From: Pseudomonadota bacterium
GTDB taxonomy: Bacteria > Pseudomonadota > Gammaproteobacteria > Burkholderiales > Burkholderiaceae
DNA length: 26,745 nt
NCBI GenBank assembly: GCA_023441105.1
Contig: JAEZQX010000471.1
Coordinates: forward strand, 1-26,745
Direction: 5' to 3'
Shown here: piece by piece, positions 1 to 8,335 of the stretch
Layout: each line of letters begins with the position of its first letter
Position numbering within the stretch: position 1 is the stretch's first letter
Notes under the pieces: generated by a model
What the model was told of the DNA's origin: nothing
The model's input: only the letters and a program-made list of their open reading frames with translations
Databases searched by the model: none
Translations under genes and position numbers: made by a program

Positions 1-66
1 GGCCCGCCGGGGGGGGGCCCGGGCGCCCCGCCTCGTGGTTTCCGATGATCCCACCGCGAGATCCGC

Positions 67-1092
67 ATGACCGCCAGCGCGACACATGACGTGACCGACA
101 AGATGACTTCGCCCGCCGAGGAATCCACCGGGCAGCCGATGCCATACGGCAGCGCCGCCGACCGCCGCTTCCGGGAGAGGGTGCGTCGCTTCGCCGTCCA
201 GGACCGGCTCTTCGCCGGCGTGACGTTCACCTTCGCGGCGCTGGTCCTGTCGATCATGGCCGGGCTGCTGGTCTCGCTGCTGATCGAAGCCTGGCCGGCG
301 CTGCGCGAGTACGGGATCGGCTTCCTGTTCGGGACCACCTGGAGTCCCGCCGACGACGTGTACGGCGCGGTGATCGCGATCTACGGCACGGTCGTCACCT
401 CCGCCATCGCGCTGCTGATCGGGGTGCCGATCAGCTTCGGCATCGCGGTCTTCCTCACCGAGACCTGTCCGCTGCCGTTGCGTCGCCCGCTCGGCACCGC
501 GATCGAGCTGCTGGCCGGCGTGCCTTCCATCATCTACGGCATCTGGGGCCTGTTCGTCTTCGCGCCGATCCTGCAGGAGTACGTGCAGCCCTGGCTGGCC
601 GCCAGCGGCCTGCCGCTTTTCTCGGGTCCGCCGCTCGGGGTCGGCATCTTCACCGCCGGCGTCGTGCTGTCGCTCATGATCGTGCCCTTCATCGCTTCGG
701 TGATGCGAGACGTCTTCGAGACGGTGCCGCCGGTGCTGAAGGAATCGGCCTACGGCATCGGCTGCACCACCTGGGAGGTGGTCCGCCACATCGTCGTGCC
801 GTACACCCGCGTCGGCGTGATCGGCGGGATCATGCTGGGCCTGGGCCGGGCACTCGGCGAAACGATGGCGGTGACCTTCGTCATCGGCAACGCCAACCGC
901 ATCTCCGGCAGCCTCTTCGCGCCGGGCAACTCGATCGCCTCGACCCTCGCCAACGAATTCGCCGAGGCGGATCCGACGCTGCACATCCCGTCGCTCTACG
1001 CCCTCGGTCTGATCCTCTTCCTCATCACCTTCATCGTGCTCGCCTGCGCCAAGTGGCTGATCAACCGCAGCGCGCTCAAGGCCGGACGCTGA
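67..1092 (+). CDS. pstC: Phosphate ABC transporter permease PstC
   Basis: This is one of the two inner-membrane permease subunits of the high-affinity phosphate importer PstSCAB. The 341-residue protein has a cytoplasmic N-terminal extension of about 48 residues, then about six hydrophobic segments, the first near residues 49-72 and the last near 310-330. The ABC-importer coupling (EAA) loop lies around residues 226-264, reading ESAYGIG and later [10 protein letters not shown], which is characteristic of PstC. PstC proteins are usually a little over 300 residues, so the N-terminus is slightly long. The ATG at 67 is the first usable start in the window and has only a weak Shine-Dalgarno. pstA follows 12 nt downstream. 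The substrate-binding gene pstS, normally just upstream, is not in the window. Confidence 0.95.
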   Translation: MTASATHDVTDKMTSPAEESTGQPMPYGSAADRRFRERVRRFAVQDRLFAGVTFTFAALVLSIMAGLLVSLLIEAWPALREYGIGFLFGTTWSPADDVYGAVIAIYGTVVTSAIALLIGVPISFGIAVFLTETCPLPLRRPLGTAIELLAGVPSIIYGIWGLFVFAPILQEYVQPWLAASGLPLFSGPPLGVGIFTAGVVLSLMIVPFIASVMRDVFETVPPVLKESAYGIGCTTWEVVRHIVVPYTRVGVIGGIMLGLGRALGETMAVTFVIGNANRISGSLFAPGNSIASTLANEFAEADPTLHIPSLYALGLILFLITFIVLACAKWLINRSALKAGR

Positions 1093-1104
1093 CCGGGGAC
1101 CGCC

Positions 1105-1824
1105 ATGGAACAATCGATCTACCGCCGCCGCATCGTCACCAACCGCGTCGGCATGCTGTTGTCGACCATCGCGATGGCCGCCGGCCTGCTCGGCCTCACC
1201 TGGATCCTCTGGACGCTGTTCTACAACGGCCTGTCGGCCTTCAGCATCGACTTCTTCATCCGCTCCACGCCGGCGCCGGGTTCGGAAGGCGGCGGCCTGG
1301 CCAATGCGATCGTCGGCAGCCTGATGATGGTGGGCGCCTCGACGCTGGTGGCCACGCCCGTCGGGATCCTCGCCGGCATCTATCTCGCCGAATACGGCGC
1401 CACCTCGAAATTCGCCTCGGCCACCCGCTTCGTGGTCGACATCATGCTGTCCGCCCCGTCGATCGTCATCGGCCTGTTCGTGTACGCGGTGGCGGTGGCG
1501 ACCGTGGGACATTTCTCCGGCTGGGCCGGCTCGATCGCGCTTGCCCTGATCGCCGTCCCGGTGGTCGTGCGCACCACCGAGAACATGCTCAACCTGGTGC
1601 CCGGCAGCTTGCGGGAGGCCGCCTTCGCCCTCGGCGCACCGCGCTGGCGCGTCAACCTGGCGGTGACGCTGCGGGCCGTCAAGGGCGGCGTGGTCACCGG
1701 CGTGCTGCTGGCGATCGCGCGGATGATCGGCGAGACCGCGCCGCTGCTGTTCACCGCCCTCAACAACCAGTTCTTCTCCGCCGACATGAGCCAGCCGATG
1801 GCCAACCTGCCGGTCGTGATCTAA
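1105..1824 (+). CDS. pstA: Phosphate ABC transporter permease PstA, truncated by an in-frame stop
   Basis: This is the second permease of the phosphate importer and should heterodimerise with PstC. The 239-residue product contains the usual N-terminal helices and the EAA coupling loop around residues 168-212 (SLREAAFALG, then ARMIGETAPLL). It stops after MANLPVVI. PstA proteins normally continue from this point with a KFAMSP..DWQQLAW stretch and a last membrane helix. Exactly that continuation is present in the same reading frame after the TAA at 1822-1824. The intact gene would be 282 residues, 1105-1953, a normal PstA length. The stop replaces what was probably a TAC or TAT codon. It may be a real nonsense mutation or a sequence error, and the DNA alone cannot decide. 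Confidence 0.93.
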   Translation: MEQSIYRRRIVTNRVGMLLSTIAMAAGLLGLTWILWTLFYNGLSAFSIDFFIRSTPAPGSEGGGLANAIVGSLMMVGASTLVATPVGILAGIYLAEYGATSKFASATRFVVDIMLSAPSIVIGLFVYAVAVATVGHFSGWAGSIALALIAVPVVVRTTENMLNLVPGSLREAAFALGAPRWRVNLAVTLRAVKGGVVTGVLLAIARMIGETAPLLFTALNNQFFSADMSQPMANLPVVI

Positions 1825-1953
1825 AAATTCGCGATGAGCCCGAACGAGGACTGGCAGCAGCTCGCCTGGGGCGGCGCCGCCCTGATCGCCCTGGTGGTCC
1901 TCGGCATCAACATCGCGGCGCGGGTGCTGTTCCGCGACCCCCTGCGCAGCTGA
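1822..1953 (+). pseudogene. pstA: Separated C-terminal part of pstA, in frame after the TAA
   Basis: Reading on in the pstA frame from the TAA gives 42 sense codons to the TGA at 1951-1953. The peptide starts [15 protein letters not shown] and contains a hydrophobic segment ([16 protein letters not shown]) that matches the expected last helix of PstA. No frameshift is needed: one base change at the stop codon restores the full gene. An ATG lies at 1834, but no good ribosome-binding site precedes it, so separate translation is unlikely. Confidence 0.85.
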
Positions 1954-1984
1954 GCGTATCCACCTGAACCGGAGAGCCCGCCCC

Positions 1985-2839
1985 ATGCCCACCCTTCTCG
2001 ACGCATCCCGCAGCCGACCGGCAGCCACGGCCGCGGCGCCCGCGGCCACCTCCCAGCCCCGCGCGGCATTCCAGTCGCAGGTCGAAGACCCGATCATGCA
2101 GATCCGCGACCTCGACTTCTACTACGGCAAGTTCAAGGGCCTGAAGAAGGTCAACCTCGACATCGCGCGCCGCAAGGTGACGGCGTTCATCGGGCCGTCG
2201 GGCTGCGGCAAGTCGACGCTGCTGCGCACCTTCAACCGGATGTTCGACCTCTATCCCGGACAGCGGGCGGAAGGCCAGATCCTGATCCGCGGCAAGAACG
2301 TGCTCGATGCCGACCAGGACGTCAACCTGCTGCGCGCCAAGATCGGCATGGTCTTCCAGAAGCCGACGCCGTTCCCGATGACGATCTTCGAGAACATCGC
2401 CTTCGGCGTGCGGCTCTACGAGTCGCTCGACGCGCGCGCCATGGAAGAGCGCGTGGAATGGGCGTTGCGCAAGGCGGCGCTGTGGGACGAGGTGAAGGAA
2501 AAGCTCGACCAGAGCGGCCTGAGCCTGTCCGGCGGCCAGCAGCAGCGGCTATGCATCGCCCGCATGGTGGCGGTCAAGCCGGAGGTCCTGCTGCTCGACG
2601 AGCCGACCAGCGCGCTCGACCCGATCTCGACCGCGAAGGTGGAGGAGCTGGTCAACGAGCTGAAGGCCGACTACACCATCGTGATCGTGACCCACAACAT
2701 GCAGCAGGCGGCGCGCATCTCGGACTACACGGCCTACATGTACCTCGGCGAGCTGATCGAGTTCGGCAAGACCGACGAGATCTTCATCAAGCCGCGGAAG
2801 AAGGAAACCGAGGATTACATCACCGGACGCTTCGGCTGA
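1985..2839 (+). CDS. pstB: Phosphate ABC transporter ATP-binding protein PstB
   Basis: This is the ATPase that powers phosphate import through PstC/PstA. The 284-residue protein has Walker A GPSGCGKS at residues 70-77, the ABC signature LSGGQ at 181-185, Walker B VLLLDEP at 201-207 and the switch histidine in VTHNMQQA. The segment [13 protein letters not shown] after the Q-loop is typical of PstB. Usual length is 250-260 residues. The excess is an Ala/Pro-rich N-terminal extension of about 37 residues before [11 protein letters not shown]. The ATG at 1985 is preceded by GGAGAG at 1971-1976 with good spacing and is preferred. The internal ATG at 2096 would give a standard-length protein and remains an alternative. 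Confidence 0.96.
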   Translation: MPTLLDASRSRPAATAAAPAATSQPRAAFQSQVEDPIMQIRDLDFYYGKFKGLKKVNLDIARRKVTAFIGPSGCGKSTLLRTFNRMFDLYPGQRAEGQILIRGKNVLDADQDVNLLRAKIGMVFQKPTPFPMTIFENIAFGVRLYESLDARAMEERVEWALRKAALWDEVKEKLDQSGLSLSGGQQQRLCIARMVAVKPEVLLLDEPTSALDPISTAKVEELVNELKADYTIVIVTHNMQQAARISDYTAYMYLGELIEFGKTDEIFIKPRKKETEDYITGRFG

Positions 2840-2856
2840 GGAACGGGGGCGAGACC

Positions 2857-3561
2857 ATGGACCAGAAGCCGATCGACCAGAGACCGGAACACACCTACAG
2901 CCAGTTCGACACCGACCTCTACCGGCTGCGCAGCGTGTCGACCACCATGGCCGGACTCGTCGAGCGCCAGTTCCTGCGGGCGGTGGATGCCGTCCTCAAT
3001 GAAGACATCGGCCTCGTCGCGCAGGTGCTGGCGGACGAGGTCGAGGTCAACCGGATGCACATGCAGACCGACCTGCTGTGCAACCAGATGATCGCCAAGC
3101 TGCAGCCGATCGCGGTCGACCTGCGCGAGATCCTGGCCGCGCTGCACATGAACAACGACCTCGAGCGCATCGGCGACGAGTCCAAGAAGATCGCCCTGAA
3201 GGCGCGCGCGCTGCAGGGGCGGCCGCGCCCGATCGCCACCGACCGGATCGCGCGCATGGCCGACATCGCCCGCGACATGCTGCGCTTGGCGGTGGACGCC
3301 TACATCCGGCAGGACCCGCAGGTTGCGGTGCAGTTGGTCGAACGCGACGACGAGGTCGACCACCTGCGCAACGAGCTGATCGAGGAGCTGACCACCGTGA
3401 TGGGCAAGACGCCGGAGAACGTCGCGGCCGCGCTTGCCCTGATCTTCGTGGTGCAGTCGATCGAGCGCGTCGGCGACCACGCCACCAACATCTCGGAGTA
3501 CGTCGTCACCGTCGTCGACGGGACCGACACCCGGCATTCGCGGACCGCTGCGATCGGCTGA
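2857..3561 (+). CDS. phoU: Phosphate signalling complex protein PhoU
   Basis: PhoU is a cytoplasmic regulator that links the Pst transporter to the PhoR/PhoB two-component system and keeps the Pho regulon off when phosphate is plentiful. The 234-residue product has the usual PhoU length and an all-helical composition. It carries the two repeated metal-binding-type motifs of the two three-helix bundles: DLERIGDES at residues 101-109 and SIERVGDHATN at 201-211. The ATG at 2857 lies 17 nt after the pstB stop and follows a GGGGGCGAG purine-rich stretch. The reading frame is open further upstream, but that part overlaps pstB and is spurious. It is the last gene of the pst operon here. Confidence 0.96.
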   Translation: MDQKPIDQRPEHTYSQFDTDLYRLRSVSTTMAGLVERQFLRAVDAVLNEDIGLVAQVLADEVEVNRMHMQTDLLCNQMIAKLQPIAVDLREILAALHMNNDLERIGDESKKIALKARALQGRPRPIATDRIARMADIARDMLRLAVDAYIRQDPQVAVQLVERDDEVDHLRNELIEELTTVMGKTPENVAAALALIFVVQSIERVGDHATNISEYVVTVVDGTDTRHSRTAAIG

Positions 3562-3580
3562 GTGAAGGTTGCGGCCTCCG

Positions 3581-3603
3581 GCGCCTGCTTGCGGCTCAGG
3601 CGC
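3581..3603. terminator. Possible bidirectional terminator hairpin between phoU and the DMT permease
   Basis: GCGCCTG at 3581-3587 pairs perfectly with CAGGCGC at 3597-3603 across a 9-nt loop. It lies between two convergent stop codons, where a shared terminator is expected, and slightly overlaps the end of the minus-strand gene. No T-tract follows on either strand, so an intrinsic terminator is uncertain. Confidence 0.3.
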
Positions 3604-4477
3604 GCCGGCCCGCCACCAGCCAGATCCCGAGCAGGCTCACCGCCATCCCGGCAAGCGCCAGCGGCGACAGCGTCTCGCCGAACATCGACCAGGCCATCAG
3701 GGCGGTGACCGCCGGCACCAGGTACATGTAGCTGGTCACCGTGGTCGCCCTGCCCTGGCGCAGCATCACGAAGATCAGCGAAATGCCACCGCCGGTCAGC
3801 ACCAGCACCGACCACAGCATTGCCAGGATCACTGGCGCATTCCACTCGATCCGGAACGATTCGAAGGCCAGCACGAACGGCAAGGTCACCGCGATCGATG
3901 CCACCGCCTGGATCGCCTGGCCGGCGCGCAGGTCGAACTGCGGCACATGGCGCTTCTGGTGGAGCGTCCCGCCGGTCATCGCCAGCAGCGCGAAGAGGCA
4001 CAGCAGCGTCGGCAGCAACAGCGGCGTTCCGGACAGCACCACCTTCTGCCAGACCACCAGCACCACGCCGCCAAAGCCGAGCGCGACGCCCAGCCATTGC
4101 CGCCGGGAGACGCGCTCGTGCACCACGAACGCCAGCGCCGCGGTCAGCACCGGCTGCAGGTTCACGATCAGGGCGGAGATGCCCGCCGGCATGCCCTGGC
4201 TGATGGCCACCCAGACGCCGCCGAGATAGCAGGCCTGCATCGCGATGCCGGCCACCGCCAGGTGCGCGGCATCGCGCCGCGGAGGCCAGCGCGCGCCGGC
4301 GACGCCCATGAGCAGCAGCATCAGCACGAGCGTGCCGAGGTAGCGCCCGGTCAGGAAGGTGAGCGGCTCGGCATGCGGTGCCGCCACCTTGGCGACGACA
4401 TAGCCCGAGGCCCAGATGAAGATGAACAGCGCCGGTGCGAAGCGCAGCAGCGGATGGGCAGGGCCGGCAGCGATCAT
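3596..4477 (-). CDS. DMT-superfamily (EamA-type) permease
   Basis: This is an inner-membrane transporter of the drug/metabolite superfamily, probably with ten helices in two repeated EamA halves. The 293-residue protein is almost entirely hydrophobic segments with short loops. It begins LLRFAPALFIFIWASGYVVAKVAAP, a typical first EamA helix, and an internal repeat starts near LLLPTLLCLFALLAMTGG. Length fits the family (about 290-300). I chose the ATG at 4477 because the protein then starts just before the first helix. The frame stays open to 4597, but the added 40 residues are Arg-rich and unlike the family. The substrate cannot be told from sequence. It is convergent with phoU and divergent from gmd. 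Confidence 0.85.
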   Translation of the reverse strand: MIAAGPAHPLLRFAPALFIFIWASGYVVAKVAAPHAEPLTFLTGRYLGTLVLMLLLMGVAGARWPPRRDAAHLAVAGIAMQACYLGGVWVAISQGMPAGISALIVNLQPVLTAALAFVVHERVSRRQWLGVALGFGGVVLVVWQKVVLSGTPLLLPTLLCLFALLAMTGGTLHQKRHVPQFDLRAGQAIQAVASIAVTLPFVLAFESFRIEWNAPVILAMLWSVLVLTGGGISLIFVMLRQGRATTVTSYMYLVPAVTALMAWSMFGETLSPLALAGMAVSLLGIWLVAGRRA

Positions 4478-4767
4478 GGCGCGATTGTCACCGATCGCGC
4501 GACAGACCCGCGGCCGGCGCTGTGTGCCGCCGGCCGTTCGTATAAGATTGGCGGCGCCGATGCGAAAAGCGCCACGCACCCGGTGCGCGAGCGCCACAGA
4601 TCGTCCGGCCCGGGCAGCCGCTCGTTCCGGAGCGCCTGCCGCTGGACCCTCGGGCCGACCGGTCCGCGGCAGCGGATTTCAGAATCCGGTTACCACTCGC
4701 AACGAGCGGCCGCGCACCTGGCGGAGCGCCGGGCGGGATCTGGAATCTTCAAACGAATCGGGCGTAC
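4478..4767. promoter_or_regulatory. Divergent intergenic region with three hairpins upstream of gmd
   Basis: These 290 nt hold no convincing gene. They must contain the start signals for the polysaccharide operon and the permease. I see a perfect 9-bp stem (CGGCCGGCG at 4511-4519 with CGCCGGCCG at 4528-4536). A second stem of 11 bp has one bulged T (TGCCGC-T-GGACC at 4637-4648 with GGTCCGCGGCA at 4661-4671). A 6-bp stem (CGGATT 4673-4678 with AATCCG 4683-4688) follows at once. TATAAG at 4541-4546 could be a plus-strand -10 box, but there is no good -35 at 17 nt. No RfaH ops element (GGCGGTAG) was found. Confidence 0.4.
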
Positions 4768-5886
4768 ATGAGCAAGAAAGTAGCATTGATCACGGGCATC
4801 ACCGGGCAGGACGGCGCCTATCTGACCGAGCTCCTGCTGGAGAAGGGATACGAGGTGCACGGCATCAAGCGCCGCTCCTCGCTCTTCAATACCGACCGGA
4901 TCGACCATCTCTACCACGATCCGCATGAATCCGGCCGAGACCTGACGCTGCACCATGGCGACCTCACCGATTCGTCGAACCTGATCCGGATCGTGCAGCA
5001 GGTACGTCCGGACGAGATCTACAACCTGGCGGCGATGAGCCACGTGGCGGTGTCGTTCGAAGAGCCCGAATACACCGCCAACGCCGACGGCATCGGCACC
5101 TTGCGCCTGCTGGAAGCGATCCGCATCCTGGGGCTGGAGAAGACCACCCGCCTCTACCAGGCTTCGACGTCCGAGCTCTACGGCCTGGTGCAGGAAATCC
5201 CGCAACGGGAGACTACGCCCTTCTACCCCCGCTCGCCCTATGCGGTGGCCAAGCTCTACGCCTACTGGATCATCGTCAACTATCGCGAGGCTTACGGGAT
5301 CTACGCCTGCAACGGCATCCTGTTCAATCACGAATCGCCGATCCGCGGCGAAACCTTCGTCACCCGCAAGATCACCCGCGCCGTGGCGCGCATCCGCCTC
5401 GGCCTGCAGCCCTGCCTGTACCTGGGCAATCTCTCGGCCAAGCGCGACTGGGGCCATGCCAAGGACTATGTCGAGATGCAGTGGCGCATGCTGCAACAGG
5501 ACAAGCCCGAGGATTTCGTCATCGCCACCGGCGTGCAGCATTCGGTGCGCGAATTCGTGGAGGCGAGCGCCAACGAGCTGGGCATGAAGCTCGCCTGGGA
5601 AGGTGAAGGCGTCTCCGAGATCGGGCGCGTCACCAAGGTCGACGCCAGCAACTCGCACGTCAAGCCGGGCCAGGTGATCGTGCGGGTCGACCCGCGCTAC
5701 TTCCGGCCGACCGAGGTCGAGACGCTGCTCGGCGATCCGACCAAGGCGCGCGAGAAGCTCGGCTGGGTGCCCACCACCTCGTTCCAGGACCTGGTCAAGG
5801 AAATGACCCAGGCCGACTTCAAGGCCGCGCAGCGCGACGCCCTGGTCCGCAGCCACGGCTACGCCTCCTTCAACTACGCGGAATAG
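4768..5886 (+). CDS. gmd: GDP-mannose 4,6-dehydratase
   Basis: Gmd converts GDP-D-mannose to GDP-4-keto-6-deoxy-D-mannose, the first step to GDP-L-fucose, in the cytoplasm. The 372-residue protein is an extended short-chain dehydrogenase. It has the NADP-binding loop GITGQDG at residues 10-16, the RRSS motif after the second strand, and catalytic residues T134, E136, Y158 and K162 in STSELYG and SPYAVAK. The [17 protein letters not shown] stretch is diagnostic of Gmd. The length equals that of the Escherichia coli enzyme. The ATG at 4768 begins [10 protein letters not shown], as in the family. fcl starts 11 nt downstream, so the two enzymes are co-transcribed. Confidence 0.97.
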   Translation: MSKKVALITGITGQDGAYLTELLLEKGYEVHGIKRRSSLFNTDRIDHLYHDPHESGRDLTLHHGDLTDSSNLIRIVQQVRPDEIYNLAAMSHVAVSFEEPEYTANADGIGTLRLLEAIRILGLEKTTRLYQASTSELYGLVQEIPQRETTPFYPRSPYAVAKLYAYWIIVNYREAYGIYACNGILFNHESPIRGETFVTRKITRAVARIRLGLQPCLYLGNLSAKRDWGHAKDYVEMQWRMLQQDKPEDFVIATGVQHSVREFVEASANELGMKLAWEGEGVSEIGRVTKVDASNSHVKPGQVIVRVDPRYFRPTEVETLLGDPTKAREKLGWVPTTSFQDLVKEMTQADFKAAQRDALVRSHGYASFNYAE

Positions 5887-5897
5887 GTTCAACGGCC

Positions 5898-6884
5898 GTG
5901 ACAGTCTCGAAATCGGCAAGGATCTTCGTCGCCGGCCACCGCGGCATGGTCGGCTCGGCCCTGGTGCGAACCCTCGCCGCCAGGGGCTATGCCAACCTGC
6001 TGACGGCGCCGCGCAGCGAGCTCGACCTGCTCGACCAGGCCGCCGTGGCCGCCTTCATGGCTCGGCACCGGCCGGACTACGTGTTCGTGGCGGCCGCCAA
6101 GGTGGGCGGCATCCTCGCCAACAACACCCAACGCGCCGACTTCCTGTACCAGAACCTGATGATCGAGGCCAACCTGGTGCATTCGGCGCATGCCGCCGGC
6201 GTGCGCAACATGATGTTCCTCGGCTCGAGCTGCATCTATCCGCGCGACTGCCCGCAGCCGATCCGCGAGGACTACCTCCTGACCGGTCCGCTCGAGCCCA
6301 CCAACGAGCCGTATGCCATCGCCAAGATCGCCGGCATCAAGCTGTGCGAGGCGTTCAATCATCAGTACGGCACGCAGTACACCAGCGTGATGCCGACCAA
6401 CCTCTACGGGCCGAACGACAACTACGACCTGCGGAATTCGCACGTCCTGCCGGCGCTGATCCGCAAGGCCCACGAGGCGAAGCTGCGTGGCGACGGCAGC
6501 CTGGTGATCTGGGGCTCCGGCAAGCCGCTGCGCGAGTTCCTGCATGTCGACGACCTGGCCGACGCCTGCGTCTTCCTGATGGAACAGGGATACGCCGGCG
6601 GCCTGCTCAACGTGGGCACCGGCACCGACGTGACCATCCGCGAGCTGGCCGAGATGGTGATGGCGGCAGTCGGCCTCGAGGCCAGGCTCGAGTTCGACGC
6701 CAGCAAGCCGGACGGCACGCCGCGCAAGCTGCTCGACGTCTCCCGCCTGAAGGCGCTCGGCTGGTCGGCCCGGATTCCCCTCGCCGAGGGCATCCGAATG
6801 GCCTACCGCAGCTTCCTGGCGGAGCATCATCCGGAACAACCGCCCGGCCTTCAGGCCACGCCAAGGACGGCGCCGCAGGAATGA
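5898..6884 (+). CDS. fcl: GDP-L-fucose synthase
   Basis: This NADPH-dependent epimerase/reductase turns the Gmd product into GDP-L-fucose. The 328-residue protein shows the nucleotide-binding loop GHRGMVG at residues 13-19, and S110, Y139 and K143 as the Ser-Tyr-Lys triad (GSSCIYP and EPYAIAKIAGIK). AAKVGGILANN is a GDP-fucose synthase hallmark and separates it from Rmd-type reductases that would give GDP-rhamnose. The start is a GTG at 5898; no ATG is available at the right place. The last codons overlap the start of manC as ATGA. The C-terminal 15 or so residues, Pro/Gln-rich, are poorly conserved-looking. Confidence 0.95.
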   Translation: MTVSKSARIFVAGHRGMVGSALVRTLAARGYANLLTAPRSELDLLDQAAVAAFMARHRPDYVFVAAAKVGGILANNTQRADFLYQNLMIEANLVHSAHAAGVRNMMFLGSSCIYPRDCPQPIREDYLLTGPLEPTNEPYAIAKIAGIKLCEAFNHQYGTQYTSVMPTNLYGPNDNYDLRNSHVLPALIRKAHEAKLRGDGSLVIWGSGKPLREFLHVDDLADACVFLMEQGYAGGLLNVGTGTDVTIRELAEMVMAAVGLEARLEFDASKPDGTPRKLLDVSRLKALGWSARIPLAEGIRMAYRSFLAEHHPEQPPGLQATPRTAPQE

Positions 6885-8335
6885 ACATGCAGACATCCCC
6901 CCTGATACCCGTGATCCTCTCCGGCGGCGCCGGAACCCGGCTGTGGCCGGTGTCGCGGGAAGGCAACCCCAAGCCGTTCATGAAGATGGCCGACGGCGAC
7001 AGCCTGCTCGCCAAGACCTTCCGGCGGGCGGCCGACGTCGCGGCCGGCGGCACCATCCTCACGGTCACCAACCGCGACTACTACTTCCTCAGCAAGGACG
7101 AGTTCGACAGCGCGAAGTTGCCCGCCGGTCACCGGGCGGTGTTCATGCTCGAACCGTCCGGCCGCAACACCGCCCCGGCGGTGGCGCTGGCCGCCCTGCA
7201 GGTCGCCCATGCGCACGGCCGCGACGCGCTGATGCTGGTGTTGCCGGCGGACCACCTGATCCGCGACCAGGCCGCCTTCCGCCGCGCGGTCGAGGCCGCG
7301 GCCGCGCTGGCCCGCCAGGATTACCTGGTCACCTTCGGCATCACCCCGAGCGCGCCCGAAACCGGCTTCGGCTACATCGAAGCCGGCGAGTCGCTGGGCG
7401 CAACGCCGGAAGCCGGCCGCAAGGTGGTGCGCTTCGTCGAGAAGCCGACCCTCGATCGCGCCCAGGAATACCTGCGCAGCGGCAACTTCCTCTGGAACTC
7501 CGGCATGTTCTGCTTCCGCGCCGGGGCGGTTCTCGACGAGTTCGCGCGCCACGCGCCGGCCCTCGAAGGGGCCGTCCAGGCATGCTGGGCGGCGATGGCA
7601 GCCGACCACGATGCCATCATGCAGGAGATTCCCGCCGCACCGTTCGCCGCGGTGGAGAGCATCTCGGTCGACTATGCCCTGATGGAGCGCTCCGAGCGGG
7701 TCGCGGTGGTCCCCGGCAACTTCGACTGGAACGACATCGGCTCCTGGTCGGCAGTGAGCGAGCTGGTGGCTGCAGACAACGACAACAACCGCGGCACCGG
7801 CGACGTGATCTTCGTCGACAGCCACAACACCTTCATCCAGAGCGAAGACCGGCTGGTGGCGGCGCTGGGCGTGGACGACCTGACCATCGTCGACACCCCG
7901 GATGCATTGCTGGTCGCCCGGACCGACAAGGTGCAGGACGTGCGCAAGGTGGTCGCCGAGCTGAAGAGCCGCGGCCACGAGACCTTCAAGCTGCACCGGA
8001 CGGTGGCCCGCCCCTGGGGCACCTATACCGTGCTGGAGGACGGCGACCGCTTCAAGATCAAGCGGATCATGGTCAAGCCCGGGGCAAGCCTGAGCCTGCA
8101 GCTGCACCACCACCGCAGCGAGCACTGGATCGTCGTGCACGGCATGGCCCGGGTGGTCAACGGCGAGCAGGAGCTCTACCTGCGGACCAACGAATCCACC
8201 TACATTCCCGCCGGCCACCGCCACCGGCTCGAGAACCCCGGCCTGCTCGAGCTGCAGATGATCGAGGTGCAGAGCGGGGAGTACCTGGGCGAGGACGATA
8301 TCGTCCGGTTCGAGGACATCTACGGGCGGGCGTGA
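6881..8335 (+). CDS. manC: Mannose-1-phosphate guanylyltransferase / mannose-6-phosphate isomerase
   Basis: A bifunctional enzyme that makes mannose-6-phosphate and GDP-mannose, feeding Gmd. The 484-residue protein has the nucleotidyltransferase signature SGGAGTRLWP at residues 14-23, FVEKP at 185-189 and the NSGMF segment. The C-terminal type II phosphomannose isomerase cupin has HHHRSEHW at 409-416, including the metal-binding histidines and glutamate. Length is standard for the ManC/AlgA/XanB family. The ATG at 6881 overlaps the fcl stop; a second ATG at 6887 is also possible. The phosphomannomutase (manB) needed between the two reactions is not in the window and must come from elsewhere. 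Confidence 0.96.
   Translation: MNMQTSPLIPVILSGGAGTRLWPVSREGNPKPFMKMADGDSLLAKTFRRAADVAAGGTILTVTNRDYYFLSKDEFDSAKLPAGHRAVFMLEPSGRNTAPAVALAALQVAHAHGRDALMLVLPADHLIRDQAAFRRAVEAAAALARQDYLVTFGITPSAPETGFGYIEAGESLGATPEAGRKVVRFVEKPTLDRAQEYLRSGNFLWNSGMFCFRAGAVLDEFARHAPALEGAVQACWAAMAADHDAIMQEIPAAPFAAVESISVDYALMERSERVAVVPGNFDWNDIGSWSAVSELVAADNDNNRGTGDVIFVDSHNTFIQSEDRLVAALGVDDLTIVDTPDALLVARTDKVQDVRKVVAELKSRGHETFKLHRTVARPWGTYTVLEDGDRFKIKRIMVKPGASLSLQLHHHRSEHWIVVHGMARVVNGEQELYLRTNESTYIPAGHRHRLENPGLLELQMIEVQSGEYLGEDDIVRFEDIYGRA

Noticed and set aside
1..66. G/C-rich start of the window as a regulatory element or Pho box
   Set aside because: The first 30 bases are a low-complexity G/C run that may be a sequence-edge artefact. 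No Pho box-like direct repeat is seen before pstC.
1825..1830. Programmed frameshifting at the A-run in pstA
   Set aside because: The continuation is in the same frame as the start, so no frameshift is needed. Only a stop codon must be bypassed or corrected.
4690..5919. A 409-codon minus-strand open frame over gmd
   Set aside because: It is the complement of gmd and has no recognisable family.
6851..8224. A 457-codon minus-strand open frame over manC
   Set aside because: manC is unambiguous on the plus strand. The antisense frame shows no domain and no start signal.
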